Of a DNA stretch of 64,000 bases, positions 37,512 to 46,325 are shown piece after piece. Each line of letters opens with the position of its first letter. The first letter of the stretch is position 1. Made by a program: the position numbers and the translations under genes. Below the pieces are notes generated by a model. That model was not told the origin of the DNA. It made no database searches and saw nothing but the letters and a program-made list of their open reading frames with translations. The stretch is from Achromobacter deleyi (GTDB taxonomy: Bacteria > Pseudomonadota > Gammaproteobacteria > Burkholderiales > Burkholderiaceae_B). Location of the stretch: assembly GCF_016127315.1 (NCBI RefSeq), contig NZ_CP065997.1, positions 6,510,001 through 6,574,000 of the forward strand, given 5' to 3'.

Positions 37512-38309
37512 TCAGTTCCTCATTACGAAATCGAACGGAATTTTTGCTTTGGCGGGATAGGCCACGCCATTGCGGGTATAGGGTTTCATGCGGGCCTTGC
37601 GAGCGGCGGTGAGCGCCGATTCGTCCAGCCTGGGGAATCCCGAGGACGCGTCGATGGTTGCCCGCTCGACCAGTCCCTGCGGATTGATTTCAACCAGCAC
37701 CACCACCCGGCCCTCTTCCCGCATGCGGCGCGAGGCCATCGGGTAGTTGGGCATCGGCCGCGCCCCCAGGAACTCGATCTGCGATTCCTGCAGGATCTGG
37801 TCGGGTGGCGGCCCCTGCCGCGGCGCCTGCGTGGTCTTCGCGCCTTCGGCCGCGCCGGCGGGCGGCGTCTCGACCGGCGGCGTTTCCTGCTTGGGCTCGG
37901 GCTTGACTTCCTGCTTGGGCTGCGGCTTGGGTTTCGGTTTGGGTTTGGGCTTGGGCGCCGGCATCGGCGGCTTCTCGACGACCGGTTCCGGTTCGGGTTC
38001 CGGCTCGGGCTTGACCTCGGGTTCGGGCTCGGGGTCCGGCTCGATCTCGGGTTGCGGCTCGGGCGGCGTTTCCGTCACCGGTTGCGGCACCTCCGGTGTG
38101 GGATCGGCTTTGGCGACCTGCGGAATGGGCGCGTCCACCACACTCACCATGATGGCCTCGGGCTCCTCCAGTTCGGGACGATTCTCGGGCGCCAGGTAAA
38201 TGGCGTAGACCACTGCGGCATGTAGCGCAACGACCGCCAGGCCGGCGCCTAGGCGTATACCAATTGAAGACGGCGGTGAAGAGTTCAAACCACGTTGAAA
38301 GCTAGGCAT
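37512..38309 (-). CDS. tonB: Energy transducer TonB
   Basis: A 265-residue TonB. The N-terminal anchor (about residues 19-40) includes the histidine in VALHAAVVYAIY. The middle is a long stiff Pro/Glu then Pro/Lys repeat (about residues 70-150) that spans the periplasm. The C-terminal domain has the expected PMPNYPMASRRMREEGRVVV segment that contacts receptor TonB boxes. It is the first gene of the operon; a Fur-like palindrome lies about 100 bases upstream, which implies induction under iron limitation. Confidence 0.94.
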   Translation of the reverse strand: MPSFQRGLNSSPPSSIGIRLGAGLAVVALHAAVVYAIYLAPENRPELEEPEAIMVSVVDAPIPQVAKADPTPEVPQPVTETPPEPQPEIEPDPEPEPEVKPEPEPEPEPVVEKPPMPAPKPKPKPKPKPQPKQEVKPEPKQETPPVETPPAGAAEGAKTTQAPRQGPPPDQILQESQIEFLGARPMPNYPMASRRMREEGRVVVLVEINPQGLVERATIDASSGFPRLDESALTAARKARMKPYTRNGVAYPAKAKIPFDFVMRN

Positions 38310-38396
38310 GAATCAGCCAGGGTGCATTAACTTATCTGGCCAGCCAGAAAAAAAGGCGCGCGACAAGCAGCGCCGGCTGACCGGTACAAGCCAAAC

Positions 38397-38424
38397 ATCA
38401 TAGCTTAAATGCGAATGATTCGCA
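38397..38424 (-). promoter_or_regulatory. Putative tonB promoter with Fur-like site
   Basis: On the minus strand a TATGAT -10 box (38402 to 38397) lies 88 bases upstream of the tonB ATG. Immediately upstream, overlapping the spacer/-35 region, is a perfect 7-1-7 palindrome, TGCGAAT-G-ATTCGCA (38410-38424), that resembles Fur boxes. The -35 match is poor. Fur binding is an inference from the palindrome and the iron-transport genes. Confidence 0.62.
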
Positions 38425-38670
38425 CGCCATATTTCGCCTGCAACAGCGTAACACCCTGACGCGCGTCAAGGCGCGGCGCTCGCCGGGACGATATGAACGC
38501 AGGCGAAACGCGAACACCGATGAGGAAAATACCCGCCGTCGCCCCCGCGCTGTATCCGTGCCCGATTTCGAACGCGCTGACGCGAGTGCAGGCGTATGCC
38601 ACCTTGAGGCTGGCACGCTCCGCAATATCTCGGACTCCCAGCAAGCCAATCATCACGAGACCGACGGACG
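38425..38670. other. Intergenic stretch without recognised gene
   Basis: This 246-base stretch lies between the tonB promoter and the tRNA-Val terminator. Open frames cross it on both strands, but none has a ribosome site or a family resemblance I recognise, and the best one (38405-38719) runs through the tRNA terminator. I see no hairpin or repeat. Confidence 0.5.
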
Positions 38671-38702
38671 AAAAAAAAGCGCCCAGGAGATTCCTGACCG
38701 CT
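38671..38702 (-). terminator. Rho-independent terminator after tRNA-Val
   Basis: On the minus strand a stem built from AGCG/CGCT and CAGGA/TCCTG, with a small internal mismatch and a 3-base loop, is followed by eight T. It begins about 30 bases after the tRNA 3' end. Confidence 0.82.
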
Positions 38703-38731
38703 TGTTTTTTCGCTTGCATTGTCGCTTTTGA

Positions 38732-38807
38732 TGGTGGGTGCTACAGGGGTCGAACCTGTGACCTACGCCTTGTAAGGGCGCCGCTCTACCAACTGAGCTA
38801 AGCACCC
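38732..38807 (-). tRNA. tRNA-Val (anticodon TAC)
   Basis: A 76-base cloverleaf including an encoded CCA end. The acceptor stem pairs GGGTGCT with AGCACCC, the D arm has AGCTCAGTTGGTAGAGC, the anticodon loop CTTACAA carries TAC for GUA valine codons, and the T arm has GGTTCGACCCC. It has its own promoter in the gap to hupB and its own terminator. Confidence 0.97.
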
Positions 38808-38883
38808 GTCTTGGTCGCGGATCCATCGAAAAAACGATGTATGAAACGCCAGCCGGGGTACTCAAAAGCAATACGCGGGCCGG

Positions 38884-38912
38884 AGTATACCGGACCGCGT
38901 ATGTGTCGGCAA
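38884..38912 (-). promoter_or_regulatory. Sigma-70 promoter for tRNA-Val
   Basis: On the minus strand TTGCCG (38912-38907) and TATACT (38889-38884) are separated by exactly 17 bases, about 75 bases upstream of the tRNA. It lies just downstream of hupB. Confidence 0.8.
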
Positions 38913-38952
38913 ATTACCGGGGCCGTGCCCTCGGCAACCGCCTTGTCGTCAA

Positions 38953-39225
38953 TTAGTTGACGGCGTCCTTCAGGGCCTTGCCCGGACGGAACTTCGGCAC
39001 CTTGGCCTTCTTGATCTTGATGGTTTCGCCCGTGCGCGGATTGCGGCCGGTGCGAGCAGCGCGAGCCGACACGGCAAACGTGCCGAAGCCCACCAGGGTG
39101 ACCGTACCGCCCTTCTTCAGGGTGGTCTTGACGGCGCCGATCAGGGCGTCAAGCGAACGACCGGCGGCAGCCTTGGAGATATCGGCCTTGCTGGCAATGT
39201 GATCGATGAGTTCGGTTTTGTTCAT
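38953..39225 (-). CDS. hupB: DNA-binding protein HU-beta
   Basis: A 90-residue nucleoid protein of the HU/IHF family. [20 protein letters not shown] is the typical start, and [21 protein letters not shown] contains the proline-tipped DNA-bending arm. Lysine-rich C-terminal helix [17 protein letters not shown] is normal for HU. The start at 39225 is 10 bases after GAGGGG. It precedes tRNA-Val on the same strand. Confidence 0.96.
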   Translation of the reverse strand: MNKTELIDHIASKADISKAAAGRSLDALIGAVKTTLKKGGTVTLVGFGTFAVSARAARTGRNPRTGETIKIKKAKVPKFRPGKALKDAVN

Positions 39226-39581
39226 TCAGGTGTACCCCTCACAAGGTATGGAGTCTGCCGGGAGTGCAGTTCATCATGGCTGTCATGCTGGACATCACGA
39301 CTTGCGCGTAGACCCGACAAACGACGAACAGACTAGTGGATAAACTTTTTCTTGCGCTGCAAAGCACAACTTTTAAACTGCTGCGCCGCCTGGGTTTCAA
39401 GGGCTTTCGAGCCCTTGAACCGTCAGCGACGCAGACATGTATTAGGCCTTGGCGTAGAGCGGCTATCAAGCGAAAACCTCACCACAAGCCGCACCAATAC
39501 TAGCTTTTAGGCCTTTTCGCAATAAACAAAAACGCGCATTTCGGGGTTTGCGCGACACCGGCGCAACGCCCTGAAATCCGC
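39226..39581. other. Region upstream of hupB with a strong UUCG-type hairpin
   Basis: This 356-base gap lies between hupB and the hydroxylase gene. It must contain the hupB promoter; the AT-rich part at about 39335-39375 is the best place, but I cannot fix a clear -35/-10 pair. At 39396-39419 a perfect 10-bp stem (TTCAAGGGCT / AGCCCTTGAA) encloses the loop TTCG. It has no T run on either strand. It may be a leader element of hupB or an end for transcripts leaving the hydroxylase gene. No coding frame is convincing. Confidence 0.55.
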
Positions 39582-40262
39582 TCACACATCGGCCCAGCGG
39601 CGCAGCAGGTTGTGATAGATGCCGGTGAGTTGCACGATCGATGGATGACCGGCCGCGTCCTGGTTCAAACGCTGGATGGCGACGTCCATGTCGAGCAGCA
39701 ACGCGCGCTGGCTGTCTTCGCGCACCAGGCTCTGCATCCAGAAGAACGAGCTCACGCGCGCGCCGCGCGTCACCGGATTGACCTTGTGCAGGCTGGTGCC
39801 CGGATACAGCACCATGTGGCCGGCGGGCAGCTTCACCGTGCGCGGACCGTAGGTGTCGTCGATGACGAGTTCGCCACCATCGTAGGAATCGGGATCGGAG
39901 AAGAACAGCGTGGCCGACAGGTCGGTGCGCACCCGCTCGGCAGTGCCGGTGATGCCGCGCACGGCGTTGTCGACGTGGTAGCCAAAGGCCTCGCCGCCTT
40001 CGTAGCGGTTGAACAGCGGCGGAAAGATCTTGCGCGGCAGCGCCGCCGACATGAACAGGTTGTTGCCCGCCAGGCGCTGCAGGATCAGGTTGCCCAGTTC
40101 CTGCGCCAGCGGATGCTGTTCGGGCAGTTGGCGGTTGTGCTTGACCTCGGCGGATTGGAAGCCCGCCGTGACCTTGCCGTCGACCCAGTCTGCGGTATCG
40201 AGGCGATGGCGGATGGCCGCCGCTTCGTCGGGAGTGAAAACTTCGGCGATCTGTATCAGCAT
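39582..40262 (-). CDS. Fe(II)/2-oxoglutarate-dependent hydroxylase (PiuC/YbiX, PKHD type)
   Basis: A 226-residue dioxygenase. The iron ligands are His and Asp in FGYHVDNAV and the distal His in [10 protein letters not shown], with the 2-oxoglutarate arginine in [11 protein letters not shown]. The length and the N-terminal [19 protein letters not shown] match PiuC/YbiX, which are often found beside TonB-dependent iron receptors. Here the tonB operon is close but on the far side of hupB. The start at 40262 is chosen from family alignment; the frame is open 31 codons upstream. The substrate is not known. Confidence 0.9.
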   Translation of the reverse strand: MLIQIAEVFTPDEAAAIRHRLDTADWVDGKVTAGFQSAEVKHNRQLPEQHPLAQELGNLILQRLAGNNLFMSAALPRKIFPPLFNRYEGGEAFGYHVDNAVRGITGTAERVRTDLSATLFFSDPDSYDGGELVIDDTYGPRTVKLPAGHMVLYPGTSLHKVNPVTRGARVSSFFWMQSLVREDSQRALLLDMDVAIQRLNQDAAGHPSIVQLTGIYHNLLRRWADV

Positions 40263-40314
40263 GGATTCGTGCCCAGGTTGCGGCCGGCGCCTGCCGCGCC
40301 GGCGCCCCCGAGAA

Positions 40315-41559
40315 TTATCCCTGCAGGCAGCCGTTGAGCGCCTGATCGAAGTCAAATAGCAGATCGGTCTCGTCTTCGATGCCCACCGACACGCGGATCA
40401 GGCTGTCGGCGATGCCCATCTGCTGGCGGCGCTCGGCGCCCATCTCGTAATAGATGGTGTGCGCGGCGGGCAACGCCAGGCTGCGCGTGTCACCCAGATG
40501 CGTGGCCATCAGCACGATGCGCAGGCGGTTCAGGAAATCGAAGCAGTCCACGCCGTCGGCGAGCTCAACGCCCAGCAGGCCGCCGAAGCGCGCGCCGAAC
40601 AGCGCCGTGGCGCGCGCGTGCTGCGGATGGCTGGCCAGGCCGGGGTAATGCACCTTGGCTACGCCGCGATGCTCTTCCAGGAAGCGCGCCAGCGCCAGCG
40701 CGTTGGAGCAATGCTTGGCCATGCGCAGCGCCAGCGTCTCGGCGCCGACCGCGATGCGGTGCGCGGGTTCGGCCGCGAGCGTGCCGCCCATGTCGCGCAG
40801 GCCCTTCTTCTTGATCTGGGTCAGGCCCCAGCCGGTGGACGGGCCCTTGCGGTAGGCGTCGTAGATGTTCGAATAGTCGGCCCAGTCGAACAGGCCGGTG
40901 TCGGTGACCGCGCCGCCCAGGGCGTTGCCGTGGCCGCCGATGTACTTCGACAGCGAGTTCATCACCAGCGACGCGCCCACCGTCGACGGACGGAACATCC
41001 ACGGCGAGGTCAGCGTGTTGTCGACCACGTAGACCAGCCCCTTCTCGCGGCAGATCTCGCCGATGACCGCCAGGTCGGCGACCTGGGTGCCGGGGTTGGC
41101 GATGGTCTCCGTGAACACCATGCGCGTGTTCGGCTGGATCGCCGCGCGCACCTGCGCCGAGTCGGTCGCATCGACGAAGGTGATCTCCACGCCCAGCTCC
41201 AGCAGCGTGCCCAGCAGGCTGTTGGTGTTGCCGAACACGTACTGGCTCGACACCAGGTGGTCGCCGCGGCGCAGCAGCGTGGTGAAGATGGCGGACAGCG
41301 CGGCCATGCCGGTGGCGAAGCTCACCGTGCCCTTGCCGGCTTCCATGTGATTGATCTTCGCTTCCAGCGCCGTGGTGGTCGGCGTGCCCTGGCGAGCGTA
41401 GGTGAAGCCCGGCTTGCCCTGGAACACCGCGGCCAGCTCGCGCGCATCGGCGTACGCGAATTCCGACGACGGATGCATCGGCTTGTGCACCGCTCCGTGC
41501 TCGACGGATTGCTGGCGGTCGGAATGGAGGATCGTGGTGGTAAAGCCGTTCTGGTGCAT
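40315..41559 (-). CDS. Cys/Met-metabolism PLP-dependent enzyme (cystathionine gamma-synthase family)
   Basis: A 414-residue PLP enzyme. The PLP lysine is in [19 protein letters not shown], with the substrate/PLP stretches [18 protein letters not shown] and [12 protein letters not shown]. Related enzymes include cystathionine gamma-synthase, methionine gamma-lyase and O-acetylhomoserine sulfhydrylase; the sequence does not allow a choice. It lies 44 bases downstream of rlmB and 52 bases upstream of the hydroxylase gene, all leftward, so co-transcription is possible. Confidence 0.88.
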   Translation of the reverse strand: MHQNGFTTTILHSDRQQSVEHGAVHKPMHPSSEFAYADARELAAVFQGKPGFTYARQGTPTTTALEAKINHMEAGKGTVSFATGMAALSAIFTTLLRRGDHLVSSQYVFGNTNSLLGTLLELGVEITFVDATDSAQVRAAIQPNTRMVFTETIANPGTQVADLAVIGEICREKGLVYVVDNTLTSPWMFRPSTVGASLVMNSLSKYIGGHGNALGGAVTDTGLFDWADYSNIYDAYRKGPSTGWGLTQIKKKGLRDMGGTLAAEPAHRIAVGAETLALRMAKHCSNALALARFLEEHRGVAKVHYPGLASHPQHARATALFGARFGGLLGVELADGVDCFDFLNRLRIVLMATHLGDTRSLALPAAHTIYYEMGAERRQQMGIADSLIRVSVGIEDETDLLFDFDQALNGCLQG

Positions 41560-41603
41560 GATGGGCTACGCGGGAAGGAAGATAGCGATGGGAAAGACGG
41601 TTC

Positions 41604-42341
41604 TCAGGCGCGACGCTGGCGCACGGTTTCGTACAGGCAGACGGCGCTGGCCACGCTGACGTTCAGGCTCTCGACCGATCCCAGCATGGGGATGTTCACG
41701 AGCTGATCGCAGGTTTCGCGCGTCAGGCGGCGCATGCCCTCGCCTTCGGCGCCCATGACCCAGGCCATCGGCTGGCGCGCGTCGATCTGGTGCATGCTGT
41801 CGGTCGCCTGGTCGTCTGTGCCCACCAGCCACACGCCGCGGTCCTTCAGGCCGCGCATGGTGCGCGCCAGGTTGGTGACCATCAGGTACGGCACGGTGTC
41901 GGCCGCGCCGCAGGCCACGCGCTGCACGGTGCTGTTGAGCCCGACCGCGCGGTCGCGCGGCGCGATCACGGCATGCACGCCGGCGGCATCGGCCGTGCGC
42001 AGGCAGGCGCCCAGGTTGTGCGGATCGGTCACGCCGTCCAGGATCAGCAGCAGCGGCGGGCCCTCGATCACGTCGAGCACTTCGTCCACGTCCACCGCCA
42101 GCTGGCGTTCCTCGGCCAGCGCCACCACGCCCTGGTGGCGGGTGCCGCGCGCCAGGCCATCGAGACGCTCCATGGCGACCGGATGCAGGCGGCAGCCCGC
42201 CTTTTCAACCTGCTCGATGAACGTCTGCATGCGCTTGTCGCGACGCGACGCTTCTACGTAGATTTCCTTGATCGAGTCGGGCGCGTGGCGCAGCCGCGCG
42301 ACAACCGCGTGAAACCCGGCAAGGACTTGGGTCGACGCCAT
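41604..42341 (-). CDS. rlmB: 23S rRNA 2'-O-methyltransferase RlmB (Gm2251)
   Basis: SPOUT-class methyltransferase that modifies G2251 of 23S rRNA. The N-terminal substrate domain is about residues 1-80; the SPOUT motifs are [36 protein letters not shown] and [14 protein letters not shown], which forms the knot. The length of 245 residues is typical. It follows rnr by 106 bases on the same strand, the same order as in many proteobacteria. Confidence 0.95.
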   Translation of the reverse strand: MASTQVLAGFHAVVARLRHAPDSIKEIYVEASRRDKRMQTFIEQVEKAGCRLHPVAMERLDGLARGTRHQGVVALAEERQLAVDVDEVLDVIEGPPLLLILDGVTDPHNLGACLRTADAAGVHAVIAPRDRAVGLNSTVQRVACGAADTVPYLMVTNLARTMRGLKDRGVWLVGTDDQATDSMHQIDARQPMAWVMGAEGEGMRRLTRETCDQLVNIPMLGSVESLNVSVASAVCLYETVRQRRA

Positions 42342-42447
42342 AAATGCAAATACCTTTAGAAAAACGGATGCCCGCCCCAGAGTGGAGCGGGCCGCCGGAC
42401 GCAGCCGGCCATAGCCGCAATGTTACCCCTTATGGGCCATCCGCCCG

Positions 42448-44913
42448 TCAGTGACGCTTGCGCACCGCCTTCTTGGCCGGCGCGGCGCGTTGCGGGGTCT
42501 TGAGCGGCTTGCCGGCCTTCTTGGCTTCGGCGCGCCGCTCCTTGGCGGTCTGCCCCTTGAGCGCGGCCGGCTTGGGCGCCGCGGCCTTCTTGACGCGGCG
42601 CGGACCTTCGTCCGGACCGCGCGCGGCCGCCTTGCGCAAGGCGTCGAAGCTGGTGCCCTGCACCAGGCGGAACTCGATGCGGCGCGCCTCCAGGTCCACC
42701 CGCGACACCTGCACCTGGACCTTGTCGGTCAGGCGGTAGCGCATGCCGGTGCGTTCGCCGCGCAGCTCGTGCAGCGCGTCGTTGAACTGGAAGTACTCGC
42801 CGCCCAGCTCGGACACGTGCACCAGCCCTTCGACGTGCAGCGTATCCAGCGTGACGAAGATGCCGAAGCTGGCGACGCCGGTGACGGTGCCGCTGAAGTC
42901 CTCGCCCACGCGTTCCTTGACGAACCAGCACTTGAGCCAGGCCTCGACGTCGCGCGAGGCTTCGTCGGCGCGGCGTTCGCTGGCCGACAGCACCAGGCCC
43001 ATCTTTTCCCAGATGGCGTGCTCGTGCTCGCGCTGGGTGCGGCCGATGACGACCGGCTGGTCGTCCAGGCTGGGCACGTAGCGCTGGCCGGCCAGCAAGG
43101 CCTTGATGACGCGGTGCGTGAGCAGGTCGGGATAGCGCCGGATCGGCGAGGTGAAATGGCTGTAGCCAGGATAAGCCAGGCCGAAGTGGCCCATGTTGTC
43201 CGGGCTGTAGATGGCCTGCTGCATCGAGCGCAGGCACATGGTCTGCAGCAGCTGGTAGTCGGGACGGCCGCGCACGGAGTCGAGGAAGTCGCCGTAGTCC
43301 TTGGCCGTGGGCGTCTCGCCCCCGCCCAGCGACAGACCCATGGTGCGCAGGAATTCGCGCAGCGACTGCAGGCGCTCGGGCGTCGGGCCTTCGTGGATGC
43401 GGTACAGGCCGGGATGCTTGCTGCGCGTCATGAAGTCGGCCGCGCAGGTGTTGGCGGCCAGCATGCATTCTTCGATCAGCTTGTGGGCATCGTTGCGCAC
43501 CGACGGCACGATCTGCTCGATGCGGCCGAGCTCGTTGCAGACGATCTTGGTCTCGACCGTGTCGAAATCGATCGCGCCGCGCTTCTTGCGGCTCTGCGAC
43601 AGCAGATGGAACAGCTCGTACAGGCTCTGCACCTGCGGCATGACGGCGCGCATGGCATGGGCCGCCGGGCCGCCGGGCTGCTGCAGCGCCGCCCAGATAT
43701 TGGTATAGGTGGTGCGGGCATGAGAGTGCATCACCGCGTTGTAGAACTGGTAGGCCGAGACCGTGCCGGCCTTGGCGCCCGAGGCCGGGATCACCATGTC
43801 GCAGACCAGCACCAGGCGGTCGACGTCCGGGTTCAGCGAACACAGGCCGTTGGACAGCGACTCGGGCAGCATCGGGATGACACGGCGCGGGAAGTACACG
43901 CTGGTGCCGCGCTCGAGCGCGTCTTCGTCCAGCGCGTCGCCGGGACGCACGTAGTGGCTGACGTCGGCGATGGCCACCAGCAGGCGCCAGCCCGGACGCT
44001 TGCGCTGGCCCGTGCCCAGCTCGACCGCCTCGCAATAGACGGCGTCGTCGAAGTCGCGCGCGTCTTCGCCGTCGATGGTGATCAGCGGCACGTCGCGCAG
44101 GTCGACGCGGTCTTTCAGGTCGCCCTTGCGGACGACGTCGGGCAGGCGGGCGGCCTGCTTGCGGGCGCCCTCGGAGAACTCGACGGGCACGTCGAACTTG
44201 CGCACCGCGATCTCGATTTCCATGCCCGGATCGTCGATCTCGCCCAGCACCTCGGCCACGCGGCCCAGCGGCTGCGTGTGACGGGTGGGCTGCGCCATGA
44301 TCTCGACCGCCACCACCTGCCCGTGCTGGGCGCCGTTGGTGTCGCTGGGCGGAATCAGGATGTCGTGCTTGATGCGCTGGTCTTCCGGCACCACGATGGA
44401 CAGGCCATGCTCGTGCAGGAAGCGGCCCACCAACTTGTTGGTGCGGCGCTCGATGACTTCGACGATGGTGCCTTCCGGCTTGCCGCGGTATTCGCCCGTC
44501 GGCTTGACCAGCACGCGGTCGCCATGCAGCACCTTGAGCATTTCGCGCGGCGACAGGAACAGGTCCGGACCGCCGTCATCGCGCAACAGGAAGCCGAAGC
44601 CATCGCGATGGCCCAGCACCTTGCCGGCCACGAAATCCAGCTTGGTGGCCAGCAGCAGCACGCCTTTGCGGTTGGGCATCAATTGGCCATCGCGCTCCAT
44701 CGCGCCCAGGCGGCGTTCGAATCCCACCATCGTCGCGGGACGCTCCACGCCCATGCGCTCGGCCAGTTCCACCGGGGACAACGGCGCCCCCGCGGATCGC
44801 AGCGCTTTCAGGATGGCTTCACGGGACGGAACATCGGGGTCGAAGTCTGGCGGCGCTTCCGGCAACGGAGTGGATCTGTTGTTGTTCGATTCGTTATTCG
44901 ATCGTTTTGCCAA
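42448..44913 (-). CDS. rnr: Ribonuclease R
   Basis: 3'-5' exoribonuclease of the RNR family. In order: N-terminal helix-turn-helix, two cold-shock domains, the RNB domain with catalytic aspartates in ITIDGEDARDFDDAVY, an S1 domain beginning DFSGTVTGVASFGIFVTLD, and a Lys/Ala-rich tail of about 80 residues. The frame is open back to 45180, through a tRNA gene on the other strand. I therefore start at the TTG at 44913, which gives 821 residues (E. coli 813) and a sequence beginning with AKRSNNES. No ATG gives a sensible start. Confidence 0.92.
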   Translation of the reverse strand: MAKRSNNESNNNRSTPLPEAPPDFDPDVPSREAILKALRSAGAPLSPVELAERMGVERPATMVGFERRLGAMERDGQLMPNRKGVLLLATKLDFVAGKVLGHRDGFGFLLRDDGGPDLFLSPREMLKVLHGDRVLVKPTGEYRGKPEGTIVEVIERRTNKLVGRFLHEHGLSIVVPEDQRIKHDILIPPSDTNGAQHGQVVAVEIMAQPTRHTQPLGRVAEVLGEIDDPGMEIEIAVRKFDVPVEFSEGARKQAARLPDVVRKGDLKDRVDLRDVPLITIDGEDARDFDDAVYCEAVELGTGQRKRPGWRLLVAIADVSHYVRPGDALDEDALERGTSVYFPRRVIPMLPESLSNGLCSLNPDVDRLVLVCDMVIPASGAKAGTVSAYQFYNAVMHSHARTTYTNIWAALQQPGGPAAHAMRAVMPQVQSLYELFHLLSQSRKKRGAIDFDTVETKIVCNELGRIEQIVPSVRNDAHKLIEECMLAANTCAADFMTRSKHPGLYRIHEGPTPERLQSLREFLRTMGLSLGGGETPTAKDYGDFLDSVRGRPDYQLLQTMCLRSMQQAIYSPDNMGHFGLAYPGYSHFTSPIRRYPDLLTHRVIKALLAGQRYVPSLDDQPVVIGRTQREHEHAIWEKMGLVLSASERRADEASRDVEAWLKCWFVKERVGEDFSGTVTGVASFGIFVTLDTLHVEGLVHVSELGGEYFQFNDALHELRGERTGMRYRLTDKVQVQVSRVDLEARRIEFRLVQGTSFDALRKAAARGPDEGPRRVKKAAAPKPAALKGQTAKERRAEAKKAGKPLKTPQRAAPAKKAVRKRH

Positions 44914-44935
44914 AGCTAATTTTTCCGTATATAAT
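44907..44935 (+). promoter_or_regulatory. Sigma-70 promoter of the first tRNA-Leu gene
   Basis: TTGCCA (44907-44912) and TATAAT (44930-44935) are separated by exactly 17 bases, a near-consensus promoter reading toward the tRNA at 45095. The predicted transcript has a leader of about 150 bases. The -35 box overlaps the TTG start codon of rnr on the other strand, and the -10 (TATATAAT) is nearly symmetrical, so it may also serve the leftward rnr promoter. Confidence 0.82.
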
Positions 44936-45094
44936 GCGCAGCTTCTGTGGTTCGCCCAAGGCTGAACACTGAAGCAGAAATGGTCAGACGGATTGTAGAG
45001 TGGTTTTGCAATTACGCTTTGAATACATGGGAATAAAAACCTCATGCAATCGAAGTGGCAGCGTATCACAAAGTTCTGACCGGAATGTCTCAGT

Positions 45095-45179
45095 GCCCAG
45101 GTGGCGGAATTGGTAGACGCGCATGGTTCAGGTCCATGTGCCGCAAGGTGTGGAGGTTCGAGTCCTCTCCTGGGCACCA
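45095..45179 (+). tRNA. tRNA-Leu (anticodon CAG), copy 1
   Basis: An 85-base class II tRNA with encoded CCA. The acceptor stem is GCCCAGG / CCTGGGC, the anticodon stem CATGG/CCATG encloses TTCAGGT with CAG for CUG leucine codons, the long variable arm is TGCCGCAAGGTG-like, and the T arm is GGTTCGAGTCC. It is identical to the copy at 46326-46410. Confidence 0.97.
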
Positions 45180-45262
45180 CGGAATTTCAGCCAAGGCTGT
45201 TTTGATTCGCGATGAAAACACATCGGCGTGAAATCAAATAAGCAGCGTTGGCAAAAAAGTTG

Positions 45263-45297
45263 AAAACCCCGGAAATCGCGAGATTTCCGGGGTTTTT
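45263..45297 (+). terminator. Rho-independent terminator after tRNA-Leu copy 1
   Basis: A 15-bp stem (AAAACCCCGGAAATC with GATTTCCGGGGTTTT), 4-base loop and a T run. Stem symmetry also gives a T run on the minus strand, so it could act both ways. Confidence 0.92.
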
Positions 45298-45508
45298 GCT
45301 TTGCGCAGCGTGAATGGGGCTGCTCGGCCTGAATGGAACTGCGCGACGCGGAATGAATCTGCGCAGGCTGAATAGTTCTGAGCAGAAGACTCCGCAAGGG
45401 CGCGGGATGTAAGGGCGCGGGATATTCGTAGCCGTCGAATCCTCGACCAGATCCGATCCGCAATCGGAATCTTCCCCCTTCCCCGCCACGCACGCCAAGC
45501 CCCCCCCC
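45298..45508. repeat. Gap with degenerate repeats before the DTW-domain gene
   Basis: The left part (about 45303-45385) has four loosely related units of about 20 bases sharing a GAAT...CTGCGC core. At 45396-45425 a 15-base unit AAGGGCGCGGGATGT is repeated once in tandem with two changes. The rest, to the stop of the DTW gene, is C-rich. Frames are open across it on the minus strand, but they have no ribosome site or recognisable product. No gene is called. Confidence 0.6.
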
Positions 45509-46120
45509 TCAGCGCCACGGCACCTTGCGGTTCAGGTGATGGCGCGCGTACAGGTCCGCCCCCATCCCCTCGATCTGGCCATCGATCAACGCCTCGAACG
45601 GCCGCAGCAGGTCATCGTAGTTATGCGGCGCCTCGAGCGCGTTGAGCGCGTGCGTCACCGCCTCGATGGTGGACAGCGCGCCCGGAATGTCCGCATGCCG
45701 CACCCGATAGCGCGTGGCCAGGCCGGGCGGCAGCATCACGCGCGGCAATGTGGCCAGCTGCGGATTGATGTGCAGCAGCTTGCGCGCATGGGTCCAGGTG
45801 CCGTCCGGCACGATCAATTGCACCGGCGCGCCCATCGCGGCGGCGCACCCCGGCGCCAGCACCTCGGCGCCCTCGCCGGGAAACAGCACGTGCGGCGCAT
45901 AGCCAGGCTCGGCCCACTGCTCATATTGGAAGCGCTCGCCCACCAGGCGCCGCGCGCCCTGCAGGCCCAGCACCGCCAGCCGCGCCGTGTTCAGCGCATG
46001 GCGCGCCTCGCTGGGATGCTGCAGGACCACCACGCGGGTGCGCGGCGTCAGCGCCGGGATCAGGGCGCACAGACAGTGGGATTCAGGGCGCTTGCAGCGC
46101 AGGCAGAGGGGACGTGACAT
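45509..46120 (-). CDS. DTW-domain tRNA-uridine aminocarboxypropyltransferase (TapT-like)
   Basis: A 203-residue DTW-domain protein. Members such as TapT (YfiP) form acp3U at tRNA position 47 using S-adenosylmethionine. The N-terminal zinc-type cluster CLRCKRPESHCLC and the signature VPDGTWTHARKLL (DxTW) are present, followed by RYRVRHADIPGALSTIEA. It sits between two identical tRNA-Leu genes, on the opposite strand. Leucine tRNAs have a long variable arm and are not the known substrates, so the closeness need not mean function. Confidence 0.9.
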   Translation of the reverse strand: MSRPLCLRCKRPESHCLCALIPALTPRTRVVVLQHPSEARHALNTARLAVLGLQGARRLVGERFQYEQWAEPGYAPHVLFPGEGAEVLAPGCAAAMGAPVQLIVPDGTWTHARKLLHINPQLATLPRVMLPPGLATRYRVRHADIPGALSTIEAVTHALNALEAPHNYDDLLRPFEALIDGQIEGMGADLYARHHLNRKVPWR

Positions 46121-46180
46121 GGGGCGACACTATAGCGAAGCCGGCCGCCTCGAAAAAAAGTGAAAAAAAAGCTGCATGAC

Positions 46181-46209
46181 TTGCACACTTTCAAAAAAGT
46201 ATGCATAAT
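46181..46209 (+). promoter_or_regulatory. Sigma-70 promoter of the second tRNA-Leu gene
   Basis: TTGCAC (46181-46186) and CATAAT (46204-46209) with a 17-base spacer, in an AT-rich stretch, about 110 bases upstream of the tRNA. The spacer contains an A run. Confidence 0.78.
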
Positions 46210-46325
46210 CTCGTTCCTCTGCTGTTGAACACGAAACGAAACGCAGCCGGTAGCAAAAGTCGAAAGACAAGAAACCGCAAGGTGGAAGGCAAACCGGAAA
46301 GCGACGCGGAAGGTAAGACATCAGC

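Noticed and set aside
38405..38719. 104-codon frame downstream of tRNA-Val that could encode a small membrane protein
   Set aside because: It has no ribosome site, runs through the tRNA-Val terminator with its T run and resembles no family.
42451..44919. 822-codon open frame opposite rnr
   Set aside because: It is the mirror of a high-GC gene; the minus-strand frame has complete RNase R domains and motifs.
44914..45180. N-terminal extension of RNase R to 45180
   Set aside because: It would read through the complement of tRNA-Leu and its promoter; the family start fits the TTG at 44913.
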